A stretch of 64,000 bases of DNA, taken from Lewinellaceae bacterium. GTDB lineage: Bacteria > Bacteroidota > Bacteroidia > Chitinophagales > Saprospiraceae. The notes beneath the pieces are model-generated. The model searched no databases and was not told where the DNA came from. It saw nothing but the letters and a program-made list of their open reading frames with translations. Positions within the stretch are counted from its first letter, which is position 1, and every line of letters starts with the position of its first letter. The position numbers and the translations under genes were made by a program. Location: contig JADJYW010000006.1 of assembly GCA_016719605.1 (NCBI GenBank), positions 384,302 through 448,301 on the forward strand, in the 5' to 3' direction. Below, piece by piece: positions 26,793 through 37,315 of this stretch.

Positions 26793-28244
26793 TTATTTTT
26801 CTCCTTTCGCCCCCTTCTTTTCTTCCTGAAACCGTATGATGTCCTCCATAATTTCGCCGAGTTTTTCGGCTCCGATACGTTTCATCAGGATTTCGTGCTT
26901 GCGATCCAGAACAAATATCTGCGGCGTGGATTGAACGTCGTAGAGTGTTTTGTAGCGGCTCTGAATATACGGGTCATAGGTGTTCAGGAAAAGGAAATCG
27001 CTGAAACCCTTGTCCTCAATTTCTTTCCAACAGTCAGGCCCCTTGTCGGTTACGGCGGTACAGACGGCAAATATCTTCACGCCCCGGTCTTTGTACTTGT
27101 TGGCAAACTCCACCATGTGCGGTGCGGATTTTTTACAATGGCTACAGTCCGGTGCCCAAAAGTACAGCACGGTGTAGTCGGCATCCACGTCCCAGAGCGC
27201 GGAGGGTTTGTCGTTGCGGTCTTTGACGACGATGTTGGGGGCTATTTTGCCGATCAGTATCGGTTCGAGGCGCCGGGCATTGTCACAGATTTTTTCCAAA
27301 TCCTCTTGTTTTACCCACGGCGCGCCACCGTTGCAATAGTACCGTTGTGCCAAGTGAACATAGCACGCATCCATACCAACAATAGTGGACTTGGCAAATG
27401 CATTCAAAAAATGGATGAGGTAGAACTTGTAGGTTTCCGGTGTATTTTTCAGTTTTTCGATAACCACATCCAGAGCTATACGGATGCTGTCGGGGTGTTG
27501 GGGCACAACCTTGTTAATGTAAGTGTCTACCTTGGGATGCAGCACGGGGCTTCGTAGGAGGCATGGGTCGGCAACATCTACATTGTCGAAATAGTGAGCG
27601 CGGTACCAGTAGTACTTTTTCATTTGTACCTCCTTGGCGTCGGCGCCTTCAAACTCCGGCACTTCCGGCTCAATAGAACTTTTGATGATCTTGGCCGTGA
27701 GTGTCGCCGGGTTCCTGGCGATCAGATCGGCCTGATACTTACGCACCTGCTTGTCCAATTCACCACTCTCGGCTACCAAACGCAGGGAGTCGGCCTCGTT
27801 GCCACCGATGCGGGCTAATTTGGCCTTGATGGTGTCGGCCTCCACGCGCATCTTGTTCAAAAAGGTCAGGTACTCGTAGAAAACCTTGTTTTCATCAGAA
27901 CCCTTCAGTTTCATTTTGCCAACAGCATCTTTGGCGTCGGTTTGCATGGTGAAATCCTGATCCGCTTCAGGCAGCAGGAGCTGAATAAATGCGTTGTCGG
28001 GCTTGAGCACCAGCAGGTACACGCCGCAGGGCAGGAGTGTGTCGGCCTTGAAGGTGAAATACCCGTCGGCGTCGGCCTCAACAGTATCCTTCACATACTG
28101 TTTGTCGCCGTAATGGAACCCAAGAACGAGTTCGTTTTCGCCGTAGTTGTCCAATTTGACCCGGATATTGTAGCCTTTTTGGGCCTCGGCGGAGAAAACA
28201 GTAAAAAGCAACATTGCGAAAAACACGCTGAAACGAGCGGTCAT
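26793..28244 (-). CDS. TlpA-like thiol-disulfide reductase with DUF4369-like N-terminus
   Basis: A 483-residue exported protein. Signal peptide at 1-21, then a beta-sandwich N-terminal domain of the DUF4369/DUF5106 type (GYFTFKADTLLPCGVYLLVL), a helical middle (about 110-330) and a C-terminal thioredoxin domain with active site WAPDCSHCKKSAP (Cys-Ser-His-Cys) and the cis-Pro loop VQSTPQIFVLD. Such proteins reduce disulfides in the periplasm or act in cytochrome maturation; the substrate is not evident. Last gene of the miaB operon, 36 bases after the sigma-54 activator. Confidence 0.85.
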   Translation of the reverse strand: MTARFSVFFAMLLFTVFSAEAQKGYNIRVKLDNYGENELVLGFHYGDKQYVKDTVEADADGYFTFKADTLLPCGVYLLVLKPDNAFIQLLLPEADQDFTMQTDAKDAVGKMKLKGSDENKVFYEYLTFLNKMRVEADTIKAKLARIGGNEADSLRLVAESGELDKQVRKYQADLIARNPATLTAKIIKSSIEPEVPEFEGADAKEVQMKKYYWYRAHYFDNVDVADPCLLRSPVLHPKVDTYINKVVPQHPDSIRIALDVVIEKLKNTPETYKFYLIHFLNAFAKSTIVGMDACYVHLAQRYYCNGGAPWVKQEDLEKICDNARRLEPILIGKIAPNIVVKDRNDKPSALWDVDADYTVLYFWAPDCSHCKKSAPHMVEFANKYKDRGVKIFAVCTAVTDKGPDCWKEIEDKGFSDFLFLNTYDPYIQSRYKTLYDVQSTPQIFVLDRKHEILMKRIGAEKLGEIMEDIIRFQEEKKGAKGEK

Positions 28245-28280
28245 GGTCGGTAGGTAGTTTGAATGTTGAACGGTTTTTTA

Positions 28281-29569
28281 TCAAAGATTGTATTGCTTGA
28301 TCTTTCGGTACAGGGTGCGTTCGGAGATTTTCAGTTCCTCGGCGGCTTCCTTGCGCCGACTGTGGTATTTTTTCAGAGCGCGGCGAATGGCTTCTTTTTC
28401 AATTTCGTCCATAGCCAGCGGCGCGTCTTCCACATCGGAGCGGTCGAAGGCGTTCTGATTCTTGGACGGCTCAATGATAATGGGCGTCACACGGAAGGCT
28501 GTTTCGTTTGGCGCTTCGGTGCTTTCTTCCCGGTCATAATCGTTCCGGTTGCCATGTGGCAATTGCTCGGAGAAGCTAATGGAGGGTTGCAGTCGTCGCA
28601 GGTTGCTCATGTCGGGCATGCGCAGGTTGTTGTTTTGAATCAACTCAAACACAAGTCCCTTGAGATCGTTCAGGTCGTTCTTCATGTCTACGAGCAATTT
28701 GTAGAAGATTTCACGTTCCTGAAATTCGCTGCCTTTTGTACCGCCGCCATTGCGTTCGGCGGGCACGGGCAGGTTTCGGGCAAACATCTGCGGCATCTGG
28801 CGGTGCAGGGCCTCCAAGCCGATTTCGCGTGCTTCGGACAGAACAGAAAACTGCTCGGCCACATTTTTCAACTCGCGGATGTTGCCTGGCCACCGATAGG
28901 TTTCGAGGGCAAACTGCGCTTGTTCGTCCAGCCGGATAGGCTGCATCCGATACTTTTCGGCGAAATCGTGCGCAAATTTTCGGAACAGCACGAGAATATC
29001 CTCCCGACGCTCCTTGAGCGCCGGCACGCGGATGGGCACCGTGCTGAGGCGGTAGTATAGGTCTTCCCGGAACTTGCCCTGCGCACGCGCTCCTCCAGAT
29101 CCACATTGGTGGCGGCTATGACCCGCACGTCGGTTTTCAATACCTTGGAGGCGCCCACGCGAATAAATTCACCGGATTCCAGTACCCGCAGAAGGTACGA
29201 CTGTGTATCAAGCGGCATTTCAGCTATCTCGTCGAGGAAAATGGTGCCGCCACTAACGGTTTCAAAATAACCCTTGCGGTCGTTTACAGCCCCGGTAAAC
29301 GCTCCTTTTTCGTGGCCGAACAGTTCGGAATTGATCGTTCCCTCCGGAATAGCGCCGCAGTTGACAGCGATAAACTCGTTGTGTTTACGGGCGCTCAGGG
29401 TGTGGATGATTTTGGAAAAAACTTCCTTGCCCACGCCGCTCTCGCCCGTGATGAGTACGGTGAGGTCGGTGGGCGCTACCCGCACGGCCGTTTCGAGCGC
29501 GGCGTCCAGCAGGTTCGAGGTGCCGACAATGCCGAAACGCTGTTTTATGGATTGAAGGTTGATAGACAT
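28281..29569 (-). CDS. Sigma-54-dependent transcriptional activator without receiver domain, one-base frameshift
   Basis: An AAA+ activator of about 429 residues after restoring one base (CCC at 29077-29079 on the plus strand lacks one C), which joins [11 protein letters not shown] to [20 protein letters not shown]. It has Walker A GESGVGKE, the sigma-54 contact loop GAFTGA, Walker [11 protein letters not shown] and the sensor region. The AAA+ domain starts near residue 10, so there is no N-terminal receiver or GAF domain. The C-terminal 40 residues form a Fis-type helix-turn-helix ([19 protein letters not shown]). Between them lies a variable segment of about 150 residues. Starts 22 bases after miaB in the same direction. 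Confidence 0.9.
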
Positions 29570-29591
29570 CAGGCGGCTTCTAATTTGTTAT

Positions 29592-31025
29592 TTAAACAAT
29601 CTCCCCCAGCAACGTCGCACTCGTCACATCCCGCACCCGCACCATCACATAATCCCCCGGCTGCAATCCCGGTTTTTTCGGAAACACCAGCATCTTGTTC
29701 TGCGTGTTGCGCCCGCAAAAATCCTGATCGGATTTGCGCGAGTTGCCCTCGATGAGCACCTCGAACACCTTGCCGATATCGGCCTGGTTATGGCGCAGGC
29801 TCACGGCGGTTTGCAGGCGGATAATCTCGTTCAGACGGCGTTTTTTTACATCCTCCGGTATGTCATCTGCGAATTTGCGAGCGGCCAGCGTACCCGGGCG
29901 TTCGGAATAGAAAAACATGTACGACATGGAAAAATTGGCCCATTCGACGATGCTGAGCGTGTCCTGGTGCTCTTCCTCGGTCTCGGAGCAGAAGCCCGTG
30001 ATGATGTCGCTCGATACGGTCGCTTCGGGCAGAATGCGGCGGATGGCGCGGATACGATCCTCGTACCAGGGCCGGTCGTAGGTGCGGTTCATCATTTCGA
30101 GGATGCGGCTGTTGCCCGATTGCACCGGGAGGTGTATGTATTTGCAGATGTTATCGTATCGGGCCATGACGTGCAGCACCTCATCGGTCATGTCCTTGGG
30201 GTGGCTGGTGCTGAAGCGGACGCGCAGTTTCGGGTGCACCAAAGCCGTCATTTCCAGCAAATTGGCAAAATGGACACGCTCGCCGGTCTCGGGATTCTCC
30301 CATTTGTACGAATCCACATTCTGGCCGAGCAGGGTGACTTCGCGGAAGCCGTTTTCAAACAAGCCTGCCGCCTCGGACACGATGCTGAACGGGTCGCGGG
30401 AGCGCTCGCGGCCGCGGGTGAACGGCACCACGCAAAACGAGCACATGTTGTCGCAGCCGCGCATGATGGATATGAACGCCGTGATGCCGTTGCTTTCCAG
30501 GCGCACAGGGCTGATATCGGCGTAGGTTTCTTCGCGGCTGAGCAGTACGTTCACCATGCGCTGGCCGTCTTCGGCGCCGCCGATGAGGTTGGGCAGGTCG
30601 CGGTAGGCATCGGGGCCAACCACGATGTCCACGAGTTTTTCCTCTTCGAGAAATTTCTTTTTCAGGCGCTCCGCCATGCAACCGAGCACGCCGACCACCG
30701 TGCCGGGGCGCCGTTTTTTGATCGTTTCAAAAAAACGCAGGCGCTTGCGTACGGTATCTTCTGCTTTTTCGCGGATGGAGCAGGTGTTGATGAGAATCAA
30801 ATCACTTTCTTCCGCGTTGCGGGTGGGCGAGTAGCCGACTTCGCTGAGGATGGAGGCCACAATTTCCGAATCGCTGAAATTCATCTGGCAGCCATAGCTC
30901 TCGATGTAAAATTTCCGCCCGCCAGGCGTGCTTGTCTCCTGCCAATGTTCCTTGAACAGCACGTTGCCCTGCTTCGCTTCGTCTATGGTTTTGATGCCCT
31001 CGAGTGTCGGGTTGTTGTCGTACAT
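29592..31025 (-). CDS. miaB: tRNA-2-methylthio-N6-dimethylallyladenosine synthase
   Basis: A radical-SAM methylthiotransferase that modifies A37 of tRNAs reading U-starting codons. About 477 residues from ATG 31025; an upstream extension to 31052 is not conserved. The N-terminal MTTase domain has the three cluster cysteines ([25 protein letters not shown]), the radical SAM domain has the CDNMCSFC cluster (CxxxCxxC), and a TRAM domain closes the protein ([19 protein letters not shown]). Heads the operon miaB, sigma-54 activator, tlpA-like. Confidence 0.96.
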   Translation of the reverse strand: MYDNNPTLEGIKTIDEAKQGNVLFKEHWQETSTPGGRKFYIESYGCQMNFSDSEIVASILSEVGYSPTRNAEESDLILINTCSIREKAEDTVRKRLRFFETIKKRRPGTVVGVLGCMAERLKKKFLEEEKLVDIVVGPDAYRDLPNLIGGAEDGQRMVNVLLSREETYADISPVRLESNGITAFISIMRGCDNMCSFCVVPFTRGRERSRDPFSIVSEAAGLFENGFREVTLLGQNVDSYKWENPETGERVHFANLLEMTALVHPKLRVRFSTSHPKDMTDEVLHVMARYDNICKYIHLPVQSGNSRILEMMNRTYDRPWYEDRIRAIRRILPEATVSSDIITGFCSETEEEHQDTLSIVEWANFSMSYMFFYSERPGTLAARKFADDIPEDVKKRRLNEIIRLQTAVSLRHNQADIGKVFEVLIEGNSRKSDQDFCGRNTQNKMLVFPKKPGLQPGDYVMVRVRDVTSATLLGEIV

Positions 31026-31049
31026 ATTTTGTGCTTCGATTTGCGGCGG

Positions 31050-31057
31050 CAAAGGTA
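31050..31057 (-). promoter_or_regulatory. -7 element for miaB
   Basis: Minus-strand TACCTTTG 24 bases before the miaB ATG at 31025. No clear -33 element. Confidence 0.45.
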
Positions 31058-31111
31058 GGTGTTTGCCGGGAAAAAAATGACAGAATGGCAGGGACTTGTC
31101 TGTCCGATCCG

Positions 31112-31987
31112 TTAGGATGCCTTCGTTATTTTGTCCAGAGCCGCCCGGATCAAATTGGCTACTGCTTTGCGCGTATCCTGGCTAAACTGGCCCAGTGCCC
31201 GGTTGGCAACCACGGCGCTCAGGGAAATGGCGCGGTGACCGAGTAGCCTGGAAAGCCCGAACAGTGCCGCCGTTTCCATTTCGAGGTTCAGGATGCGGGC
31301 GCCCGCGTACTCGAACTGTTGCAGACGGTCCAGATAGCCCGGAAAACGGACGGCGGCGCGGAGTTGGCGGCCCTGCGGGCCGTAAAAACCGGGGTTCGTA
31401 GCCGTGTAGCCCTGGTAAAATCCGTCGGAAAACTGCTCGATCAGGGCAGGGTCGGCCGGCGCAAAGTAGGGGGCCACGGGAAAATCCCACGCAGCACCGA
31501 AGTGCGCGCGCAGCGCCCCGACCACCGGGTGCTGCTGCTGCTCGGGCGCCTGGTAAAACTGCAACAACCCGTCCAGCCCGATACCGCCCGTGGAGGCAAC
31601 GAGGCTGTCCACCGGCACTTCGGCCTGCAAACCACCCGCTGTGCCGAGGCGGATGAATGTCAACGGAGTAGGGGAGGGCTTGGGCTTCCGGGTCTGGAAA
31701 TCAATATTGAACAGGGCGTCCAGTTCGTTCACCACAATGTCTATGTTGTCCGGGCCGATACCGGAAGAAAGCACGGTCAGCCGCTGCTCGCCGATCCTAC
31801 CAGTGTGGGTGACGAACTCGCGCTTGTGTACGCGGTGCTCAATACGGTCGAAATGCTGGCTGACCTTGGCCACACGATCCTGATCGCCCACGGTAATGAT
31901 GAGGGGCGCCACCTGTTCGGGGCGCAAATTGAGGTGGTAAACGCTGCCGTCTTTATTGAGGATGAGTTCAGAATCGTTGATTTTCAT
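31112..31987 (-). CDS. Uridine phosphorylase family nucleoside phosphorylase
   Basis: A 291-residue PNP/UDP-family enzyme that cleaves nucleosides with phosphate. Motifs: [17 protein letters not shown] (N-terminal GDxxR), [36 protein letters not shown] and [15 protein letters not shown] (MEME-like nucleoside site). Start chosen at MKINDSEL (31987) because the upstream extension is unlike the family. Substrate is probably uridine or another pyrimidine nucleoside. A run of ten C residues lies upstream (about 32078-32089), between this gene and the DUF4403 gene. Confidence 0.88.
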   Translation of the reverse strand: MKINDSELILNKDGSVYHLNLRPEQVAPLIITVGDQDRVAKVSQHFDRIEHRVHKREFVTHTGRIGEQRLTVLSSGIGPDNIDIVVNELDALFNIDFQTRKPKPSPTPLTFIRLGTAGGLQAEVPVDSLVASTGGIGLDGLLQFYQAPEQQQHPVVGALRAHFGAAWDFPVAPYFAPADPALIEQFSDGFYQGYTATNPGFYGPQGRQLRAAVRFPGYLDRLQQFEYAGARILNLEMETAALFGLSRLLGHRAISLSAVVANRALGQFSQDTRKAVANLIRAALDKITKAS

Positions 31988-32104
31988 GTCTTGTATCAAG
32001 TTGGTCAGGTTTGCAGGGGCCAAATAGTCTACTGGATTTTCGAGCTTGTTCGCGCTTTAAGTCTACACTACGGCATTCCCCCCCCCCCGCCTTTAAGTCG
32101 TGCG

Positions 32105-33483
32105 TCAAAGTCCCTTCACCGCCACATTTAACTTGCCTTTGGAATATAAATCCACACGAATGCCCGTGGGTGTTACGCGCGTTTTTTCCACAGTCAGGCT
32201 GTCTACCGTACCGGTAAGCACCACACCGGGCTGGATCGGGTAGTACTGCAGCGTTTCCTGCAAGGTAGACTTGATTGCGGTGATATTTTCATCCAGGGGA
32301 AAGATCATAGACTCGGCCATACGTTTTTTGATAGCCCCGGAAAAAAGCCACGCGGCGGTTTTGTGCAAAAAATTGCGCGTCTCGGTGTGGAAGTCCAGAT
32401 CGGTGACCTCAATGCGGTTTTTTGCCGCGTTCATCACGGGCTTGCCGATGAAGTAGATGCTGCCGTTGAACGACCCGGCGAGTTTGGAATTGACAACTAT
32501 CCGGTCGTTGTTGCCCCAAAGTTTGATATCCTGCACCGTGACTTTATTTTTGCCGGACTCGAACACTTGCCCCACCATGGAGGCGCGGGCCAGCCGTTCG
32601 GCCTCGGCGAAGGGTACATCGGTGGCAACGCGCATCTGAACTCGTCGGGCGCATCAGCGAGCAGCCGGAGGTTGGGCAGGTCCAAGTTGGAGCGAAAGGC
32701 GGGTTTTTCACCGAAAGTGACATCGTTGAGGCATTCCACCGATATTTTGGCACGCAGGGCGTTGTTTCCGTCGGTCACCAGCGGGGTCATCCCGATGGAA
32801 ATGGGCGTTGTTTTAATCCACATCGCGTATGCTTCGTCCAGCAAAACAGGCGCTTGCAAGGCCGACCAGGCCTCCTGCACATAGGGCTTGAGGCTGAATT
32901 GCTGGCTTACCAGGCGGTCGAGGGTTTGGCTTAGCGAGGTTTTGCTGCGGTTGAGCATCAGGTTGGCCAGCGACTCGATGTTGATGTTGCCGAGGCCGGT
33001 TTTTAGTACGGGTTTGGACAGCCACTCGTGGTACTCCACCGTAGTCTGGGTGCTGAGCGACCAGTCGGGGTTGATGCCAAAGGTTGTTTTCAGATTGAGG
33101 GCCAGGTCGCCCTCCACTTCGGCGATGCCGATAAACAGTTTTTGTTTGGCCCAGATTTTCAGCGGTACGCGGTACTTGAACGTGTTGCCGGAGAGAAACA
33201 TCGTGATTGGCTGCGCCTTGGTGAGCCGAAGCATGAGGTCGTCATTGCCGTTGTCGGTGTAGGATTTGTCTTCGTACAGGATGCCCTGGAGGCGGGCGTT
33301 CAGGCTGTTCACGAGGTCGTTCACAGAGATACTGACGGGGATGGTGAGGGCAGAAACTAAGGGTTGTTCCACGGTAGTGTTGTACTGTTCGCCCGGATCA
33401 GGGGCGCTGGCGCTTTTGGTGGATTTGCAGGAGCAAAGCAAAAGCAGTGCGGCTAAAAGAGGGAATATGCTGCGGTGGCGCAT
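32105..33483 (-). CDS. DUF4403 family lipoprotein, one-base frameshift
   Basis: A 459-residue exported protein after restoring one base near 32638. The first segment reads through LLADAPDEF and the second resumes QMRVATDVPFAEAERLA, which join cleanly. Signal peptide with lipobox LLLCSC (about residues 14-19). The mature part contains the DUF4403 elements (VSISVNDLVNSLNARLQGIL near residue 50; WSLSTQTTVEYHEWLSKPVL). Its fold is thought to be related to lipid-binding tubular (TULIP-like) proteins; function unknown. Start at ATG 33483; it follows the permease gene by 19 bases in one operon. Confidence 0.85.
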
Positions 33484-33502
33484 TGGAGGATAAAATTTAT
33501 GT

Positions 33503-34768
33503 TTACTTCCGTATCGCCTCCACGGGATCCATTCCGCTGGCTTTGACGGCCGGGATGAGGCCGGACAATACACCCACGACGATGGAGGTGACCACGCCGA
33601 CCAACGTATTGTTCAGGGAAAGGTGAATGTCGAAATCTATGATTCGGGTGATGGCTTCTGTGACGCCCCAGATGAGCAGCAGTCCCAGCAAACCGCCCAC
33701 GAGGCATAGGACAATGGCCTCGAACAGGATTTCCAGCAGGATAAACCAGCGCTTGGCGCCGAGGGCCATTTTGATGCCGATGATGTTGGTGCGCTCTTTG
33801 ACAGACACAAACATGATGTTGGCTACGGAGAACATACCGACCAGCAAAGCAAACAGGCCGATGACGAAGCCGGATAAATTGATCACACTGAACACGCTGT
33901 CGAACACATTGCTCAGGATAGTCAGCGTGTTCAGAGCGAAATTGCTCTCTTCGCGTGGTTTCAGGTGGCGTGTCGAGCGCACGATACCGGTGATCTCATC
34001 CTTCACGACCTCCAGGTCGGTGCCCGGTTTGGCGCGAACACCGATGGTGGATTTTCCAACCCAGATATTGCCGTCGCGGATGCGAAACCCGCGTCGGGCA
34101 AGGGTGTGGCTCACAAGCACGGCATTGTCGAAGTCCATGATTTTGAGCAGGCTTTTCCCGGAGGGGGTAATAACCCCGATGACACGCAACTTACGCCCTC
34201 CCACCTTCACCGATTTGTCGAGCGCACCGATACCTTCCGGAAATAAACCTTCGGCAATTTTGGCCCCGATGACACACACGTCGCTGCCGTTGACAAATTC
34301 GGTAGGCGAAAAATAGCGCCCGTCTTCCTGAAACTCCAACCGGAAAATTTCGCTGCAGTCCTCCGTCATGCTCAAAAATGCAGCATTTTCTACACTGGAG
34401 GACTGCCATTTGAGGGTTTTACTTCCCAAAAATTGCCAGTATCCCACATGCGAGGCCGTGTTTAGTTTTTCCTTCAGGGCTTCGTATTCCTGGAAACTCT
34501 GGTTGGGGCGGCGCATCCATTTCCAAAAATTCTGTCCCGGGTCTTCGCCCCAGGAAAACTTGTCCAGGTAGATCACATCGCTGCCGAGTTTGGACAGGCT
34601 CCCACGAATGTTGTCTTCCAGCGAGTTCACGGCACTTTTCACACCGATTATACAAAAAATGCCGATTGTGACACCGAGCAGCGACAGGAAAGAGCGAAGT
34701 TTGTTGGCCATCAACTGCTGCCAGGCCTGTGCGGCGCCTTCAAATATGATGCGGATAACTTGGCGCAT
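33503..34768 (-). CDS. MacB/FtsX-family ABC transporter permease
   Basis: A 421-residue permease: first helix at about 22-45 (LRSFLSLLGVTIGIFCIIGV), a periplasmic MacB-core domain (50-280; DVCVIGAKIAEGLFPEG, VIGVITPSGKS), then three helices (about 285-315, 335-365, 375-405) with IGIKMALGAKRWFILLEILF, the FtsX ATPase contact. It ends in IPAVKASGMDPVEAIRK, the family's usual end. No ATPase gene is adjacent, so its partner is elsewhere. Followed by the DUF4403 gene. Confidence 0.92.
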   Translation of the reverse strand: MRQVIRIIFEGAAQAWQQLMANKLRSFLSLLGVTIGIFCIIGVKSAVNSLEDNIRGSLSKLGSDVIYLDKFSWGEDPGQNFWKWMRRPNQSFQEYEALKEKLNTASHVGYWQFLGSKTLKWQSSSVENAAFLSMTEDCSEIFRLEFQEDGRYFSPTEFVNGSDVCVIGAKIAEGLFPEGIGALDKSVKVGGRKLRVIGVITPSGKSLLKIMDFDNAVLVSHTLARRGFRIRDGNIWVGKSTIGVRAKPGTDLEVVKDEITGIVRSTRHLKPREESNFALNTLTILSNVFDSVFSVINLSGFVIGLFALLVGMFSVANIMFVSVKERTNIIGIKMALGAKRWFILLEILFEAIVLCLVGGLLGLLLIWGVTEAITRIIDFDIHLSLNNTLVGVVTSIVVGVLSGLIPAVKASGMDPVEAIRK

Positions 34769-34902
34769 ATCAACAAATTAGATGTTCGGAAAATAAAAAC
34801 AGAGGCGAAAGTCGGACGAATGCGGGGATACAGATAACGGTTTCGATCAATCGGCGCATTTGTTCTATCAAAAAACGGTCGTTTGGGCGTAACGCACACA
34901 AC

Positions 34903-35472
34903 CTAAAACTGTTGCAACTCAGCATAAACCCGGTGTACAGGCAGCCCCATGACGTTGGCGTAGGAACCTTCAATGCGGCGAATTTTGCACAGGCCGATCC
35001 ATTCCTGCACCCCGTAGGCGCCTGCCTTGTCGAAGGGTTTGCAGATTCGGATGTAGTAATCAATTTCGTCATCGGTGAGGGATTCAAAGTATACTTCGGA
35101 GCGGTCGGAAAAGGAGCGTTCCTGCTCGGCGCCGAGCAGGCAAACGCCTGTGATGACCGTATGCTGTGCCCCCGAAAGCAGGCGGATCATGCGGAACGCG
35201 TCGTCGTAGTCTTCGGGCTTGTTGTAAATCACCCCGTCAAGGATCACCACCGAGTCGGCAGACAACAGGATTTCGTTGTTTTTTATCAAGTGCCTGCCCG
35301 CCAGCGCTTTTCGACGGGCCAGGTATTCGGCAACTTCCTCCACAGGCATTTCCGGAGGGAAACTTTCGTCAACGTCCAGGCCATGAACAGAAAAGTCAAA
35401 ACCGGCTTCGCGCAGCAACTGGCTGCGGCGGGGGCTTTTGGAAGCGAGAATGAGCGGACGGGATGGGAACAT
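34903..35472 (-). CDS. maf: Maf-family nucleotide pyrophosphatase
   Basis: A house-cleaning NTP pyrophosphatase of about 189 residues that hydrolyses dTTP/UTP or modified nucleotides. The Maf signatures are present: ILASKSPRRSQLLREAGF at the N-terminus, ARRKALAG, LSADSVVILDG and KPFDKAGAYGVQEW. Start taken at MFPSRPLIL (35472). It lies 34 bases downstream of the SGNH-UbiA gene; a ubiA-maf pairing is also seen in other Bacteroidota. Confidence 0.93.
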   Translation of the reverse strand: MFPSRPLILASKSPRRSQLLREAGFDFSVHGLDVDESFPPEMPVEEVAEYLARRKALAGRHLIKNNEILLSADSVVILDGVIYNKPEDYDDAFRMIRLLSGAQHTVITGVCLLGAEQERSFSDRSEVYFESLTDDEIDYYIRICKPFDKAGAYGVQEWIGLCKIRRIEGSYANVMGLPVHRVYAELQQF

Positions 35473-35506
35473 GTTTTTACAAAAGACAGGCAACTTGCTG
35501 CGTGGG

Positions 35507-37225
35507 TTAGTACTGGTTTTTAATGGCGTTCAGGGCTGCGATGGGGTCGTCGGGCCACCTGCTGAGCAGCAGGAAAAGTCCGGCCAGCATGACGAGTTTG
35601 ATGCAATGGCTTGCCCAGGTAAAATGCCGTTTGGTGGTAGCCAGAAAGGTCAGTGCGGTGGCGATTAGTGCGGGAAGTAGCAGCAGGGTTGCTCCGGCGC
35701 CGATCTGCCAGGTTGGCGCATCGTTTTCGACCCAAAAATAGAGCAACAGCCCGATGAGGGCAGATACGGCCAGCCCCACAAAACCCGCCGGTATTTTAGC
35801 AACCCGCGGGCCTTTGATGACTGCCAGGGTATTGCAACCGCAGGTGGCATCGCCCTGGAAATCTTCCAGGTCCTTGACTTGTTCGCGTAGCAGATTAGTG
35901 GCAAAAGCGAAAATTGCATACACCCAAACCAGTCCCGTTGCCTGATGGATCAGGTCCGGTTCCCGGAAGGAGGTGAGCCAAATGGTACGGTCTTCCGGGA
36001 AAAGCGGGATGATGGGTACGGCGCCGCACAGGAGCGAAACGAGCACATTGCCCAGTAGCGGCGTACATTTTATTTGCCAGGCGTACAAAAACAAAAAGAG
36101 CGAAACCACAGGAAACACCAGCAGCGGCCACACGGACCGGGGCGCCGGCATCAGGAAAAAGATGCGCAATGCCAGCAGGTGTACGAGTACCGTCAGGCCG
36201 AGATAAATCAGCAGCACAATACCCGACGGGATATGCCGTCCCACCACTACCCGGTCCGGCCGGTTTATGGCGTCAATCTCCCGGTCGTAGTAGTCGTTGA
36301 GGATATAGCCGGCTAAGGTGGTAAGCACCGTAGCGGCTGCGATCAGTCCGAATGTACGCTCATTCAGCCCGGGCATACCGCCCGCTTGTAGCAGCGCCGG
36401 GCGCAAAACGAACCAGTACGGCAGCCACTGGCTCAGGAATACAATGACCAGATTGGGCAACCGGAACAGCCGCGGCAAAGCCAGCCACTGGTGCGAAACG
36501 TGTGGTTTAAATTTGATCCGGGAACGCCGGGTTGCCGGTTTTTTTTCAGGTTTTAAACCCAGTGCCTCGCCGGTTTTTTGCCAAAAACCGGGTTGTATTT
36601 TGGCCGAGGCCAGAATAGAGGGCAAGTCGTGCTTTTGCACAGCCTGAAATATCCGTTCGTGGCCGAGATTGTTGAGGTGGGCACCGTCGCCGGAATCGCA
36701 GTTTTCCAGCGGGAATCCCTCCCCGGTGGCGAGATCGTCCCACAAATTGATTGCCAGCGGACCATAACGCTCCAGAACGGCATCTTTCGTGCGGGTCTGG
36801 ATACGCACCTGATCGGGGTCGAACCGGCGGGGTTGCGTGGTGCAAATGAAAGCCGGCACACCTTCAGCGAGGGCGGTTTGCAGGATCAGATCGAAGTTGG
36901 CCAACTGCTCCTCCGCATCATACCGGGCAGCAGCGTCGTTGGAGGGCACATTAACGATGACGGCATCGGGGTGCAGGGCGAGCGCCCGGCTGATGTTGCG
37001 CTCCGGGTCGGGCAGCGGTCGCTCCGGCGGGGGCTTGTGCTCCGTAGGCAGCAGGTGAAAGGTTTGCTGCCCGCCCATGCCCAGATTGATTACCTCGCTG
37101 GCGGGGTTCAGGGTTTGCAAAAAAGTGTGGTACAGATTCACCCATGCGCGTTCCTCCGGACTGGCGCCGGTACCGGCGGCTGTGGAAGAGCCGATGACGA
37201 CGATGCGGAGGGGGGAATGCGTCAT
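35507..37225 (-). CDS. SGNH hydrolase - UbiA prenyltransferase fusion
   Basis: A 572-residue two-domain protein. Residues about 1-205 form an SGNH/GDSL esterase domain: IGSSTAAGTGA (nucleophile Ser), NLGMGGQQ (Gly), VNVPSNDAAA (Asn) and DGAHLNNLGH (Asp and His). After a basic linker (about 215-245), residues 250-565 form a membrane UbiA domain with nine helices and both aspartate motifs, NDYYDREIDAINRPDR and REQVKDLEDFQGD. The frame is continuous across the junction. The UbiA half resembles the Bacteroidota enzymes annotated as geranylgeranylglycerol-phosphate transferases; true substrate unknown. The hydrolase lacks a signal peptide, so it would be cytoplasmic at the membrane face. Coupling of ester cleavage and prenyl transfer is inference. 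Confidence 0.88.
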   Translation of the reverse strand: MTHSPLRIVVIGSSTAAGTGASPEERAWVNLYHTFLQTLNPASEVINLGMGGQQTFHLLPTEHKPPPERPLPDPERNISRALALHPDAVIVNVPSNDAAARYDAEEQLANFDLILQTALAEGVPAFICTTQPRRFDPDQVRIQTRTKDAVLERYGPLAINLWDDLATGEGFPLENCDSGDGAHLNNLGHERIFQAVQKHDLPSILASAKIQPGFWQKTGEALGLKPEKKPATRRSRIKFKPHVSHQWLALPRLFRLPNLVIVFLSQWLPYWFVLRPALLQAGGMPGLNERTFGLIAAATVLTTLAGYILNDYYDREIDAINRPDRVVVGRHIPSGIVLLIYLGLTVLVHLLALRIFFLMPAPRSVWPLLVFPVVSLFLFLYAWQIKCTPLLGNVLVSLLCGAVPIIPLFPEDRTIWLTSFREPDLIHQATGLVWVYAIFAFATNLLREQVKDLEDFQGDATCGCNTLAVIKGPRVAKIPAGFVGLAVSALIGLLLYFWVENDAPTWQIGAGATLLLLPALIATALTFLATTKRHFTWASHCIKLVMLAGLFLLLSRWPDDPIAALNAIKNQY

Positions 37226-37315
37226 TGTTTAAAAAGGCAAAACTGCAAGTTGGCAAAGAGCGCTACGGGAGGGGGGTGGGAAAAAACGGGGGGGGGGCGT
37301 TCTTTTTTTTGAAAA

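Noticed and set aside
29559..31058. 499-codon open frame on the plus strand opposite miaB
   Set aside because: It mirrors miaB, which has all radical-SAM and TRAM motifs; no independent signal.
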